Positions 28,091 to 36,735 of a DNA stretch of 64,000 bases are shown here, one piece after another (position 1 is the first letter of the stretch; each line of letters begins with the position of its first letter). The DNA is from Tardiphaga robiniae. GTDB lineage: Bacteria; Pseudomonadota; Alphaproteobacteria; Rhizobiales; Xanthobacteraceae. The position numbers and the translations under genes are program-made. The notes under the pieces were generated by a model. It was not told the DNA's origin, made no database searches, and saw only the letters and a list, made by a program, of their open reading frames with translations. The DNA is taken from the NCBI RefSeq assembly GCF_013359755.1, contig NZ_JABMCJ010000069.1, forward strand, positions 53,365 to 117,364, read 5' to 3'.

Positions 28091-28339
28091 TCAGGCGGCA
28101 TTGGCGAGAACATAGGCTTCCTGGATGTCGCTCACGATATCGGAGGCTTCCCACAGCGCATCCGGGGCGACCGATTGCATGCTGATGGTCCAGTTTGCGC
28201 CCTTTCCGGCGCGGGGCGTGCTGACGATGTCGAACTGCACCTCGCGGCACAGCGGATGACGGCCGAAAGCTGCGGCCACGCGTGCCTTGATCTCCTCGAT
28301 CGTAGCCGGCGTCTTCGCGAAATAGGCTTCGATATCCAT
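28091..28339 (-). CDS. Conserved small hypothetical protein
   Basis: An 82-residue acidic cytosolic protein without signal or transmembrane segment. The sequence starts MDIEAYFAKTPATIEEIKAR and is predicted to alternate helix and strand (CREVQFDIVSTPR). An AGGGG site lies just upstream of the ATG, and codon use matches its neighbours, so it looks like a real gene. I do not recognise a family. Confidence 0.65.
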   Translation of the reverse strand: MDIEAYFAKTPATIEEIKARVAAAFGRHPLCREVQFDIVSTPRAGKGANWTISMQSVAPDALWEASDIVSDIQEAYVLANAA

Positions 28340-28454
28340 GATGGCCCCTGAATCGGTTGATTCCCGATCGGGGCATTGTTGGTTCCACAGGATTTAATGA
28401 ATGGTTAATTTTGCTGCGCCGCTGGCAGATTGATACCACCCGGCCGGAGTGGGC

Positions 28455-30512
28455 TCAGCCCAGCAGTTGATCGAGCCGATCCCGGAGCTGATCCTGATGG
28501 TAAGGCTTAGCGAGCCGCGGCAGATCGAGCTGAGCGCCTTCGGGCAAATCCGCATAACCGGTGGCGAGCAGGACCGGCAGCGACGGCCGCATTTCGCGGG
28601 AATAGGCCGCAAGCTCGATGCCCGTCATGCCGGGCATCATGTGATCGGTCATCATCAGATCGAGCGGCTCGTCGCTTTTCAGAATCTCCAGCGCATGCCG
28701 CCCCGAAGTCGCGGGGATCACGCGATGGCCGAGATCCTCCAGCATCTCCGTCGTCGACATCGCGATGAGGGGATCGTCATCGACAAACAGGATCACGGCA
28801 GAGCGCGCGGCATGGCGCATGACGTGGGCCGTATCGGCGGCCTCCGGCTTCCTGTCGGTGACCGGCAGCACGAGGGTCGCCGTCGTTCCCTTGCCGACGA
28901 CGCTCGAGAGATCGAGCGTGCCGCCGAGCTGTACGGCCAGACCGTGCACCATGGACAAACCGAGACCAGTCCCCTTGCCGAGCGGCTTGGTCGAGAAGAA
29001 CGGTTCGATCGCCTTCTTCAACGTCTCCGGCGACATGCCGGCGCCATTGTCGATGATCGACACCTTGAGATAGTCGCCGGGCTTCAGAATCGGGTCGCCC
29101 TTGCCGACCTTATGCTTCTTCACCTTGATATCGATGGAGCCGCCGTCCTGCATGGCGTCGCGCGCATTGATCGCGAGATTGAGGATGGCGAGTTCGAGCT
29201 GATTGGGATCGATCTGTGCCCGCGGCAGATTGTCGGGAATATCGAGACGCAGCGCCACGCGCGGCCCGAGCGAGCGCTCGAGCAGATCGCTCATGCCGCG
29301 GACCAGCGCGCCGAGATCGACGGCCACGGCTTTCAGATCCTGCTGCCGCGCGAAGGCCAGCAGCCGCTGCGTCAGCGAGGCGCCGCGCTCGGCGCCCTGC
29401 ATGGCGCCATCGACCAGTCGTTTCAGGCGCGGATCATCCGGCATGCGCTTGCGCAGCAGATCTAGATTACCCATCACCGCCATCAGCAGATTGTTGAAGT
29501 CATGCGCGACGCCGCCGGTGAGCTGGCCGATGGTCTCCATCTTCTGCGCCTGGCGCAGTTGGTCCTGCGCCTTCTCGCGCGCCGCAACTTCCTTCATCAG
29601 GTCGTTGCTGCGTTCCTCGACACGCTGTTCGAGTGTCGCCGTGAGTTCGGCAAGCGCGGACCGCTCCGCCGTCAACTGCTCCAGCAAGTTGTCGCGATCG
29701 ATATCGGCAGACTTTCGCGCCGTGATATCGACGGAGACGCCGACCAGCGTTTTCGGCTTGCCGTCAGGCCCACGGACCATGCGCGCGCGCGTCTCGACCC
29801 AATGCACCGAGCCGTCCGGCCAGATATTGCGGTATTCGACATTGTAATCCGCGCCGGCCATCAGCGTCGCATCGAGCGCCTGCTGGCGTTGCTCGCGATC
29901 ATCGGGATGAACCGCGGCCTGCAACTCGCTGAACGTGAATGACTGATCCGGCCGGCGGCTGAAGCATGCCTTGGTCGTATCCGAGACCTCAAGCCGAAGT
30001 TCGGGCAGATGCAGTTCGAGCGTCCCGAGCCGTCCTGCATCGAGCGCCGTCTGCAGCAGTCCCTGACTGTCGCCGAGGTCTTCGAGAATGGCGCGCGTCT
30101 GATACTGACGCCGGCGCGCGCGGACGGCCGAACCGACGATCGAAATCAATGTGGTCGGGTGAAACGGGCGCTCGATGAACGTCACATTGCCGAGTAACTG
30201 TCCGAGCCGCGCGGCATCCGGATTGCGCTCCGGTCCGCCGCCTTGACGTGTCAGCAGGACGATCGGGAAATCGGACCACGACGGTTGATCGTGCAGCCAG
30301 TTGCCGAGGCCGCGCAAATCGACAGTCTTGATCGCCTCGTCGGCGATCACCGCGACGCCCGCACCGCCCCTGATCTCCTCGAGCAGCGCCGGAAAATCCG
30401 CGCAGGGCTGCGCGTAAAAACCGGCCTCGCGGATCAAGGCCGCAGCCACGGCAGAATCACGCCCTGTGGGAGCAAGAATGACAGCGCGCTCGGAGGAACG
30501 CCCCGGTTTCAC
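28455..30512 (-). CDS. PAS-containing hybrid sensor histidine kinase/response regulator
   Basis: A 685-residue cytosolic kinase. Order of parts: an N-terminal receiver-like domain (residues 9-130), a PAS domain (about 150-265, ending GVSVDITARKSADI), a coiled coil (about 275-325), the dimerisation/phosphoacceptor domain with His337 in GGVAHDFNN, the ATPase domain with Asn449 (INARDAM), DNGAGM and GTGLGLSMVHG, and a C-terminal receiver with Asp578-580, phosphoacceptor Asp623 (MMTDHMMPGM) and Lys669. There is no membrane segment. Its start overlaps the end of the KaiC-like gene by 4 bases, so the two are translationally coupled and likely function together. No HPt protein or DNA-binding output gene is adjacent. 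Confidence 0.93.
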   Translation of the reverse strand: MKPGRSSERAVILAPTGRDSAVAAALIREAGFYAQPCADFPALLEEIRGGAGVAVIADEAIKTVDLRGLGNWLHDQPSWSDFPIVLLTRQGGGPERNPDAARLGQLLGNVTFIERPFHPTTLISIVGSAVRARRRQYQTRAILEDLGDSQGLLQTALDAGRLGTLELHLPELRLEVSDTTKACFSRRPDQSFTFSELQAAVHPDDREQRQQALDATLMAGADYNVEYRNIWPDGSVHWVETRARMVRGPDGKPKTLVGVSVDITARKSADIDRDNLLEQLTAERSALAELTATLEQRVEERSNDLMKEVAAREKAQDQLRQAQKMETIGQLTGGVAHDFNNLLMAVMGNLDLLRKRMPDDPRLKRLVDGAMQGAERGASLTQRLLAFARQQDLKAVAVDLGALVRGMSDLLERSLGPRVALRLDIPDNLPRAQIDPNQLELAILNLAINARDAMQDGGSIDIKVKKHKVGKGDPILKPGDYLKVSIIDNGAGMSPETLKKAIEPFFSTKPLGKGTGLGLSMVHGLAVQLGGTLDLSSVVGKGTTATLVLPVTDRKPEAADTAHVMRHAARSAVILFVDDDPLIAMSTTEMLEDLGHRVIPATSGRHALEILKSDEPLDLMMTDHMMPGMTGIELAAYSREMRPSLPVLLATGYADLPEGAQLDLPRLAKPYHQDQLRDRLDQLLG

Positions 30513-32005
30513 GCCGAGGATCCCTCGAGCAGAGAACTTTGACCGTTGTAAATGGGTACGCCACGCAACACGCCCTGGAATTCGCTCAGCGGCGCGCCGA
30601 TCGTGAGGCCTCGCCCGTCGATCCGGTACTCGCGAATGGTCGACTCATGCGCACCGGTTCGCTTCTTGATCACGGACATCGCACGGCGAACGCTGCCGCT
30701 TGCTTCGAAGTAACGGAGCAGGATCACGGTATCGGCGAGATAGGTGACGTCCACCGGCGCCTTCATATCGCCGACGAGGCCGTGCTGCGCCACCGTCATG
30801 AAGGTCGCTGCGCCCCTGCGGTTGAGATATTGCAGCAGCTCATGCATGTGCAGGATCAGCGAGTTCTCTTCCGGCATCGAGGCCTGATAGCCATTGAGAC
30901 TGTCGATCACGACGGTCTTGATGTTGTGCTCGTCGATCTGACGACGGACGCGATGCGCAAATTCACCGGGCGACAATTCGGCGGCATCGACCTGTTCGAC
31001 AAACAGATGCCCGCTTTCCTGCATGGCAGGCAGATCGATTCCGATTCCCTTCATGCGATCGAACAGCAGTCCAAGTTCCTCGTCGAAGATAAACATTGCG
31101 GCCTTCTCGCCGCGCTTCACCGCTGCGACTACATTGACGATCGCAGTGAGTGATTTGCCGGTGCCCGCGGGCCCGAGAATCAATGTGCTCGAGCCTGTTT
31201 CGATGCCGCCGCCCAGCAATTGGTCGAGTTGCGCAATGCCGCTCGACTTGGTCTTGCGATCCATGCTGTTGCGGAATTCGGATGCGACCAGCCGAGGAAA
31301 AACGTTAAGCCCGCCCGTGGTGATGGTGGCATCGTGGTAGCCGCCGCGAAACTTGACGCCGCGATACTTGATCACCCGCGCACGCCGACGCTCTGCGCCG
31401 TAGGAGGGCGCCAGCTCTTCGAGCCGCAGCACGCCATGTGCGACGCTGTGCACTGTCTTGTCGGCCACTTCCGCCGTGAGGTCGTCGAGCAACATCACCG
31501 TCGTGCCGAATTTTGCGAAGTAATGCTTGATGGCCAGTATCTGGCGGCGATAACGCAACGAGCTCTGCGCCAGCAGCCGGATTTCCGACAGGCTGTCCAA
31601 GACGACCCTGCTCGGCTGGGTGCGTTCCACCGCCTCGAATATCTGCTTGGTGGTTTCGCCGAGCTCGAGGTCGGACGAATAAAGCAGGCTCTGTTGCTGA
31701 TCCTCGTCAAGCAGGCTTTCCGGCGGCAGGAGCTCGAAAACTTCAATGCTCTTGTCGAGGGTCCAGCCATGGGACGCTGCGCCATCGCGCAACTCACTAT
31801 CCGTCTCGGATAGCGTAATGTAGAGCCCCTTCTCTCCGATCCGCGCGCCCTCCAGCAAGAACTGCAAGGCGACCGTGGTCTTGCCTGTCCCCGGCGCGCC
31901 TTCGACGAGAAAAATGTGACCTCGGGAGAATCCGCCGGAGAGGATATTATCCAATCCCCAGATGCCGGTCCTGGCTTTGTCGTCCTGCACGTGCGTCGAA
32001 CTCAT
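30509..32005 (-). CDS. KaiC-like double-domain ATPase
   Basis: A 498-residue protein with two RecA/KaiC domains. Domain I has Walker A GAPGTGKT (36-43), a Walker B at VVLD (134-137) and a single glutamate at SETD (Glu67). Domain II has GPAGTGKS (278-285), VVID (365-368) and the catalytic-type DEE (308-310). KaiC hexamers hydrolyse ATP and in cyanobacteria undergo rhythmic phosphorylation. Aligning by eye through VILLRY, the cyanobacterial Ser431-Thr432 pair corresponds here to Thr421-Tyr422. KaiA and KaiB genes are absent from the window. It overlaps the hybrid kinase gene downstream by 4 bases. This resembles the non-clock KaiC homologues of many bacteria. Confidence 0.92.
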   Translation of the reverse strand: MSSTHVQDDKARTGIWGLDNILSGGFSRGHIFLVEGAPGTGKTTVALQFLLEGARIGEKGLYITLSETDSELRDGAASHGWTLDKSIEVFELLPPESLLDEDQQQSLLYSSDLELGETTKQIFEAVERTQPSRVVLDSLSEIRLLAQSSLRYRRQILAIKHYFAKFGTTVMLLDDLTAEVADKTVHSVAHGVLRLEELAPSYGAERRRARVIKYRGVKFRGGYHDATITTGGLNVFPRLVASEFRNSMDRKTKSSGIAQLDQLLGGGIETGSSTLILGPAGTGKSLTAIVNVVAAVKRGEKAAMFIFDEELGLLFDRMKGIGIDLPAMQESGHLFVEQVDAAELSPGEFAHRVRRQIDEHNIKTVVIDSLNGYQASMPEENSLILHMHELLQYLNRRGAATFMTVAQHGLVGDMKAPVDVTYLADTVILLRYFEASGSVRRAMSVIKKRTGAHESTIREYRIDGRGLTIGAPLSEFQGVLRGVPIYNGQSSLLEGSSA

Positions 32006-32084
32006 ACTGCCCCCTGACGCGCGATAACCGGGGCAATATCAATCGGTTCCCTGTCCAGGACAAAAATTCTAAAAAGCGCGGTCG

Positions 32085-32858
32085 TCAACGTTTCTCAATG
32101 ACCAGGCTCTGCACCGCCCGGCCGAAATAACCATTGATATCGGCGAGCTTCGACGCAGCAAGACCGGCGCCATCCGGCCCGATCCAACTCTCCCCGTCCA
32201 GCAGGATCCAGTCGCCCACCGGCGGACGTGACAGGCTCACGGTGAGGTCGGCATTCAGGAAGGTCCAATCGTCGAAACTCAGCACCGGGGACGAGCCGTT
32301 GCTGAAGTCGGCCGCGATCACCGCACGCATCACCTGCGAGAGGCCGGCGCCTTCGACGATCGGCCGGTTGGCCCGGTACCAGATCGCGCCCGGCCCGAGC
32401 GACAGGAAGCCGCCGCGCACCGCGCGAATGGTCATGCCGGTGACGAAGGGACTGCTGGCGTAACGTGGCTCCAGCAATCCACCCTGATCCGGCGGCGGCA
32501 CCGTGACCGGCGGATCGGTGATCTCCGACGGAAGCGCCTGCGCCTCCGCCCTGATCTTCAGCACTGTCGCACGCACCACGACTGTACCGTTCGCCATCAG
32601 TCTGACGCCAACGAGCTGAATCTTGCGGCCTTCGCGCAGCACCTCGGTCTCGAAAGTGAGCGGCGCTACCGGCACCGGCCGCAACAAGTCGATGGTGACA
32701 CGCGTCACATGCATCGGACTTGCGGTCGGCATCTGTTCGGCCAACCAAGTCACCAGAGCCGACGGCGCCGAGCCGTGCTGCATGGTCTCGTTCCACGGAC
32801 CCGCAGCATGCGGGCTGGTGACGACATGGTTGCCGTCCACGCGATAGATGGCGTCCAT
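32085..32858 (-). CDS. Acyl-CoA thioesterase-like protein
   Basis: A 257-residue protein with a double hot-dog layout of the TesB-like kind. The N-terminal half has GSAPSALVTWLAEQMPT and VTIDLLRPVPVAPL, a typical hot-dog strand pattern; the C-terminal half has SFDDWTFLNADLTVSLSR and the GDWILLDGESW segment. It would hydrolyse acyl-CoA, with unknown chain length. It follows the nitronate monooxygenase gene by 24 bases on the same strand, so they are probably one operon. Confidence 0.83.
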   Translation of the reverse strand: MDAIYRVDGNHVVTSPHAAGPWNETMQHGSAPSALVTWLAEQMPTASPMHVTRVTIDLLRPVPVAPLTFETEVLREGRKIQLVGVRLMANGTVVVRATVLKIRAEAQALPSEITDPPVTVPPPDQGGLLEPRYASSPFVTGMTIRAVRGGFLSLGPGAIWYRANRPIVEGAGLSQVMRAVIAADFSNGSSPVLSFDDWTFLNADLTVSLSRPPVGDWILLDGESWIGPDGAGLAASKLADINGYFGRAVQSLVIEKR

Positions 32859-32882
32859 CAGATCGGCCTTCTCAATGCAGGA

Positions 32883-33851
32883 TCAGAGCGGCGGATCGAT
32901 CGCTTCGTCATATTCCTTCTTGAAACGCGCAACGAGTTCGGCCACCGGCACGACCTTCGACACGCTGCCGATGCCCTGGCCGCTGCCCCAGATTTCCTTC
33001 CAGGCCTTTGGCTTGGCACGCTCGCCACTGGCGTCGGTGCCGAAATTCATCTTGGTCGGATCGGACTCCGGCAGATTGTCCGGGTCCATGCCGGCGGCGA
33101 CGATGGACGGCTTCAGATAGTTGCCGTGAACGCCGGTAAAGAGATTCGAATAGACGATGTCTTCCGAGCCGGAAGCCGCGATCATATCCTTGTAGCCCGG
33201 CACCGCATTGGCTTCGGTGGTGGCGATGAAGGCCGAACCGATATAGGCGAAGTCGGCACCGAGGATACGCGCGGCGCGAATGGCGCGACCATTGGCGATG
33301 GCGCCCGACAGTGCGATCGGACCATCGAACCACTGCCGGGTCTCGGCGACGAACGCGAGCGGCGAAATCTCGCCGGCATGACCGCCGGCGCCTGCCGCAA
33401 CGAGGATCAGGCCGTCAGCCCCCTTCTCGATCGCCTTGTGCGCGAAACGCTGATTGATGACGTCGTGAAACACGATGCCGCCCCAGGCATGGGCCGCCTG
33501 ATTGAGTTCTTCACGCGCGCCAAGCGAGGTGATCATCATCGGCACCTTATGCTTTTCGCAAAGCGCCATGTCCTGCTCGAGCCGGTTGTTGGACTTGTGC
33601 ACGATCTGGTTGACCGCGAAGGGTGCGGAGAGCCGATCCGGATGCGCCTTGTCATGCGCGGCGAGTTCTTCCTTGATCCGGTGCAGCCATTCGTCGAGCA
33701 GCGCCGCCGGACGCGCATTCAGCGCGGGAAACGCGCCGACGATACCGGCTTTGCACTGCGCGATGACGAGATCCGGCACCGAAATGATGAACAGCGGCGA
33801 ACCGATCACGGGCAGCGACAGGCGGTTCTTAAACAAAGCCGGCATCGACAT
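32883..33851 (-). CDS. Nitronate monooxygenase family protein
   Basis: A 322-residue FMN-dependent TIM-barrel enzyme of the nitronate monooxygenase (2-nitropropane dioxygenase) family. Diagnostic parts are PVIGSPLFIISVPDLVIAQ, VFHDVINQRFAHKA, LILVAAGAGGHAGEISP, and IALSGAIANGRAIRAARIL with GADFAYIGSAFIAT. The HAG motif binds FMN and the family detoxifies alkyl nitronates. I set the start at ATG 33851 (second ATG 33845), with GAGGA about 8 bases upstream; the longer frame to 34049 is unlikely. A thioesterase follows after 24 bases. Confidence 0.92.
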   Translation of the reverse strand: MSMPALFKNRLSLPVIGSPLFIISVPDLVIAQCKAGIVGAFPALNARPAALLDEWLHRIKEELAAHDKAHPDRLSAPFAVNQIVHKSNNRLEQDMALCEKHKVPMMITSLGAREELNQAAHAWGGIVFHDVINQRFAHKAIEKGADGLILVAAGAGGHAGEISPLAFVAETRQWFDGPIALSGAIANGRAIRAARILGADFAYIGSAFIATTEANAVPGYKDMIAASGSEDIVYSNLFTGVHGNYLKPSIVAAGMDPDNLPESDPTKMNFGTDASGERAKPKAWKEIWGSGQGIGSVSKVVPVAELVARFKKEYDEAIDPPL

Positions 33852-34014
33852 GGGAAATTCCTCGACTTCTTTTCTTGATTTGTGCGCGATCCTGCGCGCC
33901 TGCCCCCGGTCGATCCGGGTGCGGGCGGACGATGCCAGAAGCGTGGGGCGGATGGCAATTGCGCTGCGGGAGAAAAAAGCCGGACCCCGAGCGGCGTTCG
34001 TCCGGTAGGCGGAA

Positions 34015-34051
34015 TAATGGGGCACCACATTATCCAGGTGGCGCCCCATTA
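34015..34051. other. 14-bp hairpin between GST and nitronate monooxygenase genes
   Basis: TAATGGGGCACCAC (34015-34028) pairs with GTGGCGCCCCATTA, ending at 34051, with one A/C mismatch and a 9-base loop. No T tract follows on either strand. It may mark the end of the GST transcript or be a repeat remnant. Confidence 0.5.
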
Positions 34052-34086
34052 TCAGGATGACTGATCGATTATCGGCAAGCGCCCGA

Positions 34087-34776
34087 TCAAGCCGGATCTG
34101 ACATCGTCACACGGTTCTTGACGCTGGGACGCTCGTTCATCCTTGCGTACCAGGCGTGGAGAGCCTCGTACTCCGCAGGCACCTCAAGCTTCACGAGACC
34201 GGCGAAGATCAAACCGCCAATTACCGTGATATCGGCCATCGAGAAAAAATTGCCGGCGATGAATGGCTGCTTTTTCAACACCCCGTCAAAGTACGCCATT
34301 CCCCTGAGCGCCTTGTCGCGCTGGCGGAAACCCCACTCGGCATTTTGATAGATCTCGACGTGGGGTCCGAGCCCCGGTGTCGCGTGATGGAAATAGACAC
34401 TGATGGCGTCGAGCAGCTCCAGCTCGGCACGCTTGCTCATCATGTGGATCAAGCCCGTGTCGCGCGGCGTGCCGCCGGTGAGCGTGGGGGAGCCGTCAAG
34501 TCCGTCGAGATATTCGGTAATGGCGGTGCACTCGGCAATGAAAGTGCCGTCGTCGAGTTCGAGCACCGGCAGCGTGCCTGAGTAGTTCTTGGCGAGAAAC
34601 GCCGGCTTCTTGTGCTCGCCTTTGGTGAGATCGACCGACACGAAATTGATGCGCGATCGGAGGTTCTTCTCGGCCACCGCGATCCGGACGCGCGCCGGGT
34701 AAGGCCCCGTACTCCAGTCGTGAATCGTCATCATCGGGAGCTTTGTCGCGTCGCCATTGGAGATCTGAGTATTCAT
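34087..34776 (-). CDS. Glutathione S-transferase family protein
   Basis: A 229-residue cytosolic GST. The N-terminal thioredoxin-like domain starts MMTIHDWSTGPYPARVRIAV and includes YSGTLPVLELDDGTFIAECTAITEYLD, with the conserved cis-Pro and the glutathione-binding E(C/S)xAI motif. The helical C-terminal domain contains FSMADITVIGGLIF, the folding N-cap motif. It is divergent from a TetR-type gene, and the 110-base gap has two copies of a palindromic operator-like sequence, so the TetR protein probably represses it. Substrate unknown; detoxification of electrophiles would fit. Confidence 0.92.
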   Translation of the reverse strand: MNTQISNGDATKLPMMTIHDWSTGPYPARVRIAVAEKNLRSRINFVSVDLTKGEHKKPAFLAKNYSGTLPVLELDDGTFIAECTAITEYLDGLDGSPTLTGGTPRDTGLIHMMSKRAELELLDAISVYFHHATPGLGPHVEIYQNAEWGFRQRDKALRGMAYFDGVLKKQPFIAGNFFSMADITVIGGLIFAGLVKLEVPAEYEALHAWYARMNERPSVKNRVTMSDPA

Positions 34777-34784
34777 TAGCCTAT

Positions 34785-34804
34785 CCTACCTATCAGTTGG
34801 TAGG
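34785..34804. promoter_or_regulatory. Probable TetR operator, site 1
   Basis: CCTACC and GGTAGG form a perfect 6-base inverted repeat around TATCAGTT. It shares CTATCA(G/C)TTGGTAGG with site 2, 33 bases further on, and sits just upstream of the GST start codon. Confidence 0.75.
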
Positions 34805-34836
34805 GTGATTTACGGCTTTGATCTACAGGCGTCAAC

Positions 34837-34858
34837 GCCTATCTATCACTTGGTAGGC
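34837..34858. promoter_or_regulatory. Probable TetR operator, site 2
   Basis: GCCTATCTATCACTTGGTAG and the following GC form an inverted repeat with GCCTA/TAGGC arms. It lies about 30 bases before the TetR start codon, where bound protein would also block that gene, suggesting autoregulation. Confidence 0.75.
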
Positions 34859-34886
34859 CGCAAACACGGGGTTGTGAGACCGGGAT

Positions 34887-35450
34887 ATGAGTTCGAATTC
34901 CAGAGAAGCCATCCTGGCGGCCGCGAAACTGACCGCGCAGGCCCATGGCTATAGCGGCCTGAATTTCCGTGATCTTGCGGCAGAGGTGGGCATCAAGGCC
35001 GCGAGCATCTACCACCACTTCCCGAGCAAGGCCGATCTCGGCGCCGCGGTTGCCAGGCGCTATTGGGAGGACTCGGCCGCCTATCTGGAGGCACTGCTGG
35101 CTGAGTCCAAGGATCCGGCCGCCTGCCTCCGCCAATATCCCGGCACGTTCCGCAAGGCGCTGGAGAGCGGCAACCGCATGTGCCTGTGCAGCTTCATGGC
35201 CGCCGAATATGACGACCTGCCGGAGCCGGTGAAGAAAGAGATCCGGACCTTCACCGATATCAATGTGGCATGGCTGAGCAAGGTTCTCGTCGCTGTAACC
35301 GCGCTGAGCCTTGAGGAGAGCGAACCGCGCGCGCGCGCCATCTTCGCCGCCATCACCGGCGCCCAGCTAATGGCCAGAAGCCGCGCGGATGTCTCACTCT
35401 ATGACGCGCTCATCGAGAGCTATCGCGCAGCGGGTCTGTTGCCCGCATAG
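34887..35450 (+). CDS. TetR/AcrR family transcriptional regulator
   Basis: A 187-residue repressor. The N-terminal helix-turn-helix is complete: AILAAAKLTAQAHGYSGLNF, then RDLAAEVGIKAASIYHHFPS and KADLGAAVARRYW. The C-terminal ligand-binding helices include cysteines in NRMCLCSFMAAEYDDLP that could sense thiol-reactive compounds. It is divergent from a GST gene; the pair of inverted repeats in the gap is the likely binding target. That arrangement argues for local control of GST expression. Confidence 0.93.
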   Translation: MSSNSREAILAAAKLTAQAHGYSGLNFRDLAAEVGIKAASIYHHFPSKADLGAAVARRYWEDSAAYLEALLAESKDPAACLRQYPGTFRKALESGNRMCLCSFMAAEYDDLPEPVKKEIRTFTDINVAWLSKVLVAVTALSLEESEPRARAIFAAITGAQLMARSRADVSLYDALIESYRAAGLLPA

Positions 35451-35452
35451 AT

Positions 35453-36040
35453 CTACTGGCAGAGCGCCTGGGTGACGTAATTTTCCGTCTTGCAGTCACC
35501 CGGCTCCGGCGCGCGGCCGGGGATCATGGCCCTGGGCGAGCAGCTTTGCGCTGCGTCGGTGTCGAGGCTCTTGCCGTCCTTGAAGCCCTTGCTCTGACAC
35601 AGTTTGTCCGAGGCCGCCTTGCAGTCGGGTGCGCCATTGGCAGCGACCGGACAGACTACCCTTCCCTTCACCACCGTGTTGAGCTTGGTCAGGCTGTCGG
35701 TGCCGAGCGACGGCATCGCGGGCAGCGATGGCAGCAGCGAGGTGGAATTCTTGAACAGCTTGCCGATTTCGTTGAACAGGCCGGGATTCTCGGGCGCCGG
35801 CGGCGGTGACGGCGGCGGCGCCTGTTCAGCCATAGGAGCCGGCGCGAAAGCCGCGGCAGGCGGGGGTGCGGCCGAGGGAGCCGGGACAACCTGAATCGTG
35901 ATCGACTTCTGCGGAGCCGGTTGCTGCTGCATCGCCTGCGACCAGGCGCACATCGTAGCTGCGCCCACGGTCAGCACCGCGATCGCAGCGACGACGCAGT
36001 TGCGGGTTACCGGAGCCAACAGACGGGTCAAATCGAACAT
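35453..36040 (-). CDS. Exported Pro/Ala-rich hypothetical protein
   Basis: A 195-residue protein with an N-terminal hydrophobic segment (NCVVAAIAVLTVGAATMCAW), probably an anchor or uncleaved signal, then a Pro/Ala-rich stretch and a C-terminal domain with six cysteines (VCPVAANGAPDCKAASDKLC, then SCSPRAMIPG, DCKTE and the final LCQ). The cysteines suggest a disulfide-bonded periplasmic domain. The start at 36040 removes an unlikely Cys/Ser-rich extension. I recognise no named family. It ends 3 bases from the convergent TetR gene. Confidence 0.65.
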   Translation of the reverse strand: MFDLTRLLAPVTRNCVVAAIAVLTVGAATMCAWSQAMQQQPAPQKSITIQVVPAPSAAPPPAAAFAPAPMAEQAPPPSPPPAPENPGLFNEIGKLFKNSTSLLPSLPAMPSLGTDSLTKLNTVVKGRVVCPVAANGAPDCKAASDKLCQSKGFKDGKSLDTDAAQSCSPRAMIPGRAPEPGDCKTENYVTQALCQ

Positions 36041-36086
36041 GATGCGGAACGTATCCCGACACCTGCGCCGGGGGAAGCATCCAGAT

Positions 36087-36668
36087 CTAGAACAGCCGGA
36101 ATGCGATGATGAAGCCGAGCACCAGAACGCCGACGCCCAGCGCAACCCACAGACCCAGACGCTTCTCGATGGTCTCGCGAATCCACACGCCGTACCGGTT
36201 GAGCAGGATGGCGACGACATAGAAGCGCACGCCACGGGCAACCACCGACAGCGCGATGAACATCCAGATATTATAGTTCGCGAAGCCTGACGTGATGGTG
36301 ACAAGCTTGTAGGGGATCGGCGTCAGCCCCTTCAGCAGGATGATCCATGCGCCATATTCGGCATAGCCGGCGCGGAATGCCTCGACCTTGTCGCCATAGC
36401 CATAGAAATGAATGACCCATTGGCCGACGGAGTCATACAGCACCGCGCCGATGAGATAGCCCACCACGCCGCCGAGCACTGAGGTAATGGTGCAAATGCC
36501 CGCATAGAGCCAGGCCTTCTGTGGCCGGGCCAGCGCCATCGGAATCAACATCACATCCGGCGGCACCGGAAAGAACGAACTTTCCGCGAAGGACACGATG
36601 CCCAAAATCCAGAGGGCATAGGGCTTGTGGGCGGCGTCGATACACCAGTCATACATTCGTCTGAGCAT
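36087..36668 (-). CDS. YqaA family inner-membrane protein (VTT/DedA-like)
   Basis: A 193-residue membrane protein with four to five hydrophobic helices. The diagnostic VTT/SNARE-associated region is ESSFFPVPPDVMLIPMALA, followed by GGVVGYLIGAVLYD and LLKGLTPIPYKLVTITSG. It belongs to the YqaA branch of the DedA superfamily, members of which act in lipid flipping and membrane homeostasis. It stands alone. Confidence 0.9.
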   Translation of the reverse strand: MLRRMYDWCIDAAHKPYALWILGIVSFAESSFFPVPPDVMLIPMALARPQKAWLYAGICTITSVLGGVVGYLIGAVLYDSVGQWVIHFYGYGDKVEAFRAGYAEYGAWIILLKGLTPIPYKLVTITSGFANYNIWMFIALSVVARGVRFYVVAILLNRYGVWIRETIEKRLGLWVALGVGVLVLGFIIAFRLF

Positions 36669-36735
36669 GGTTCGCGATGAACCATCCTGACGCCGATTTG
36701 TCTATGGCTGGGCTGACACGCGCGAGACGAAAAGC

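Noticed and set aside
28455..32005. A full circadian oscillator
   Set aside because: kaiA and kaiB are absent from the window and the KaiC-like protein lacks the Ser-Thr phosphosite pair, so a clock claim is not supported.
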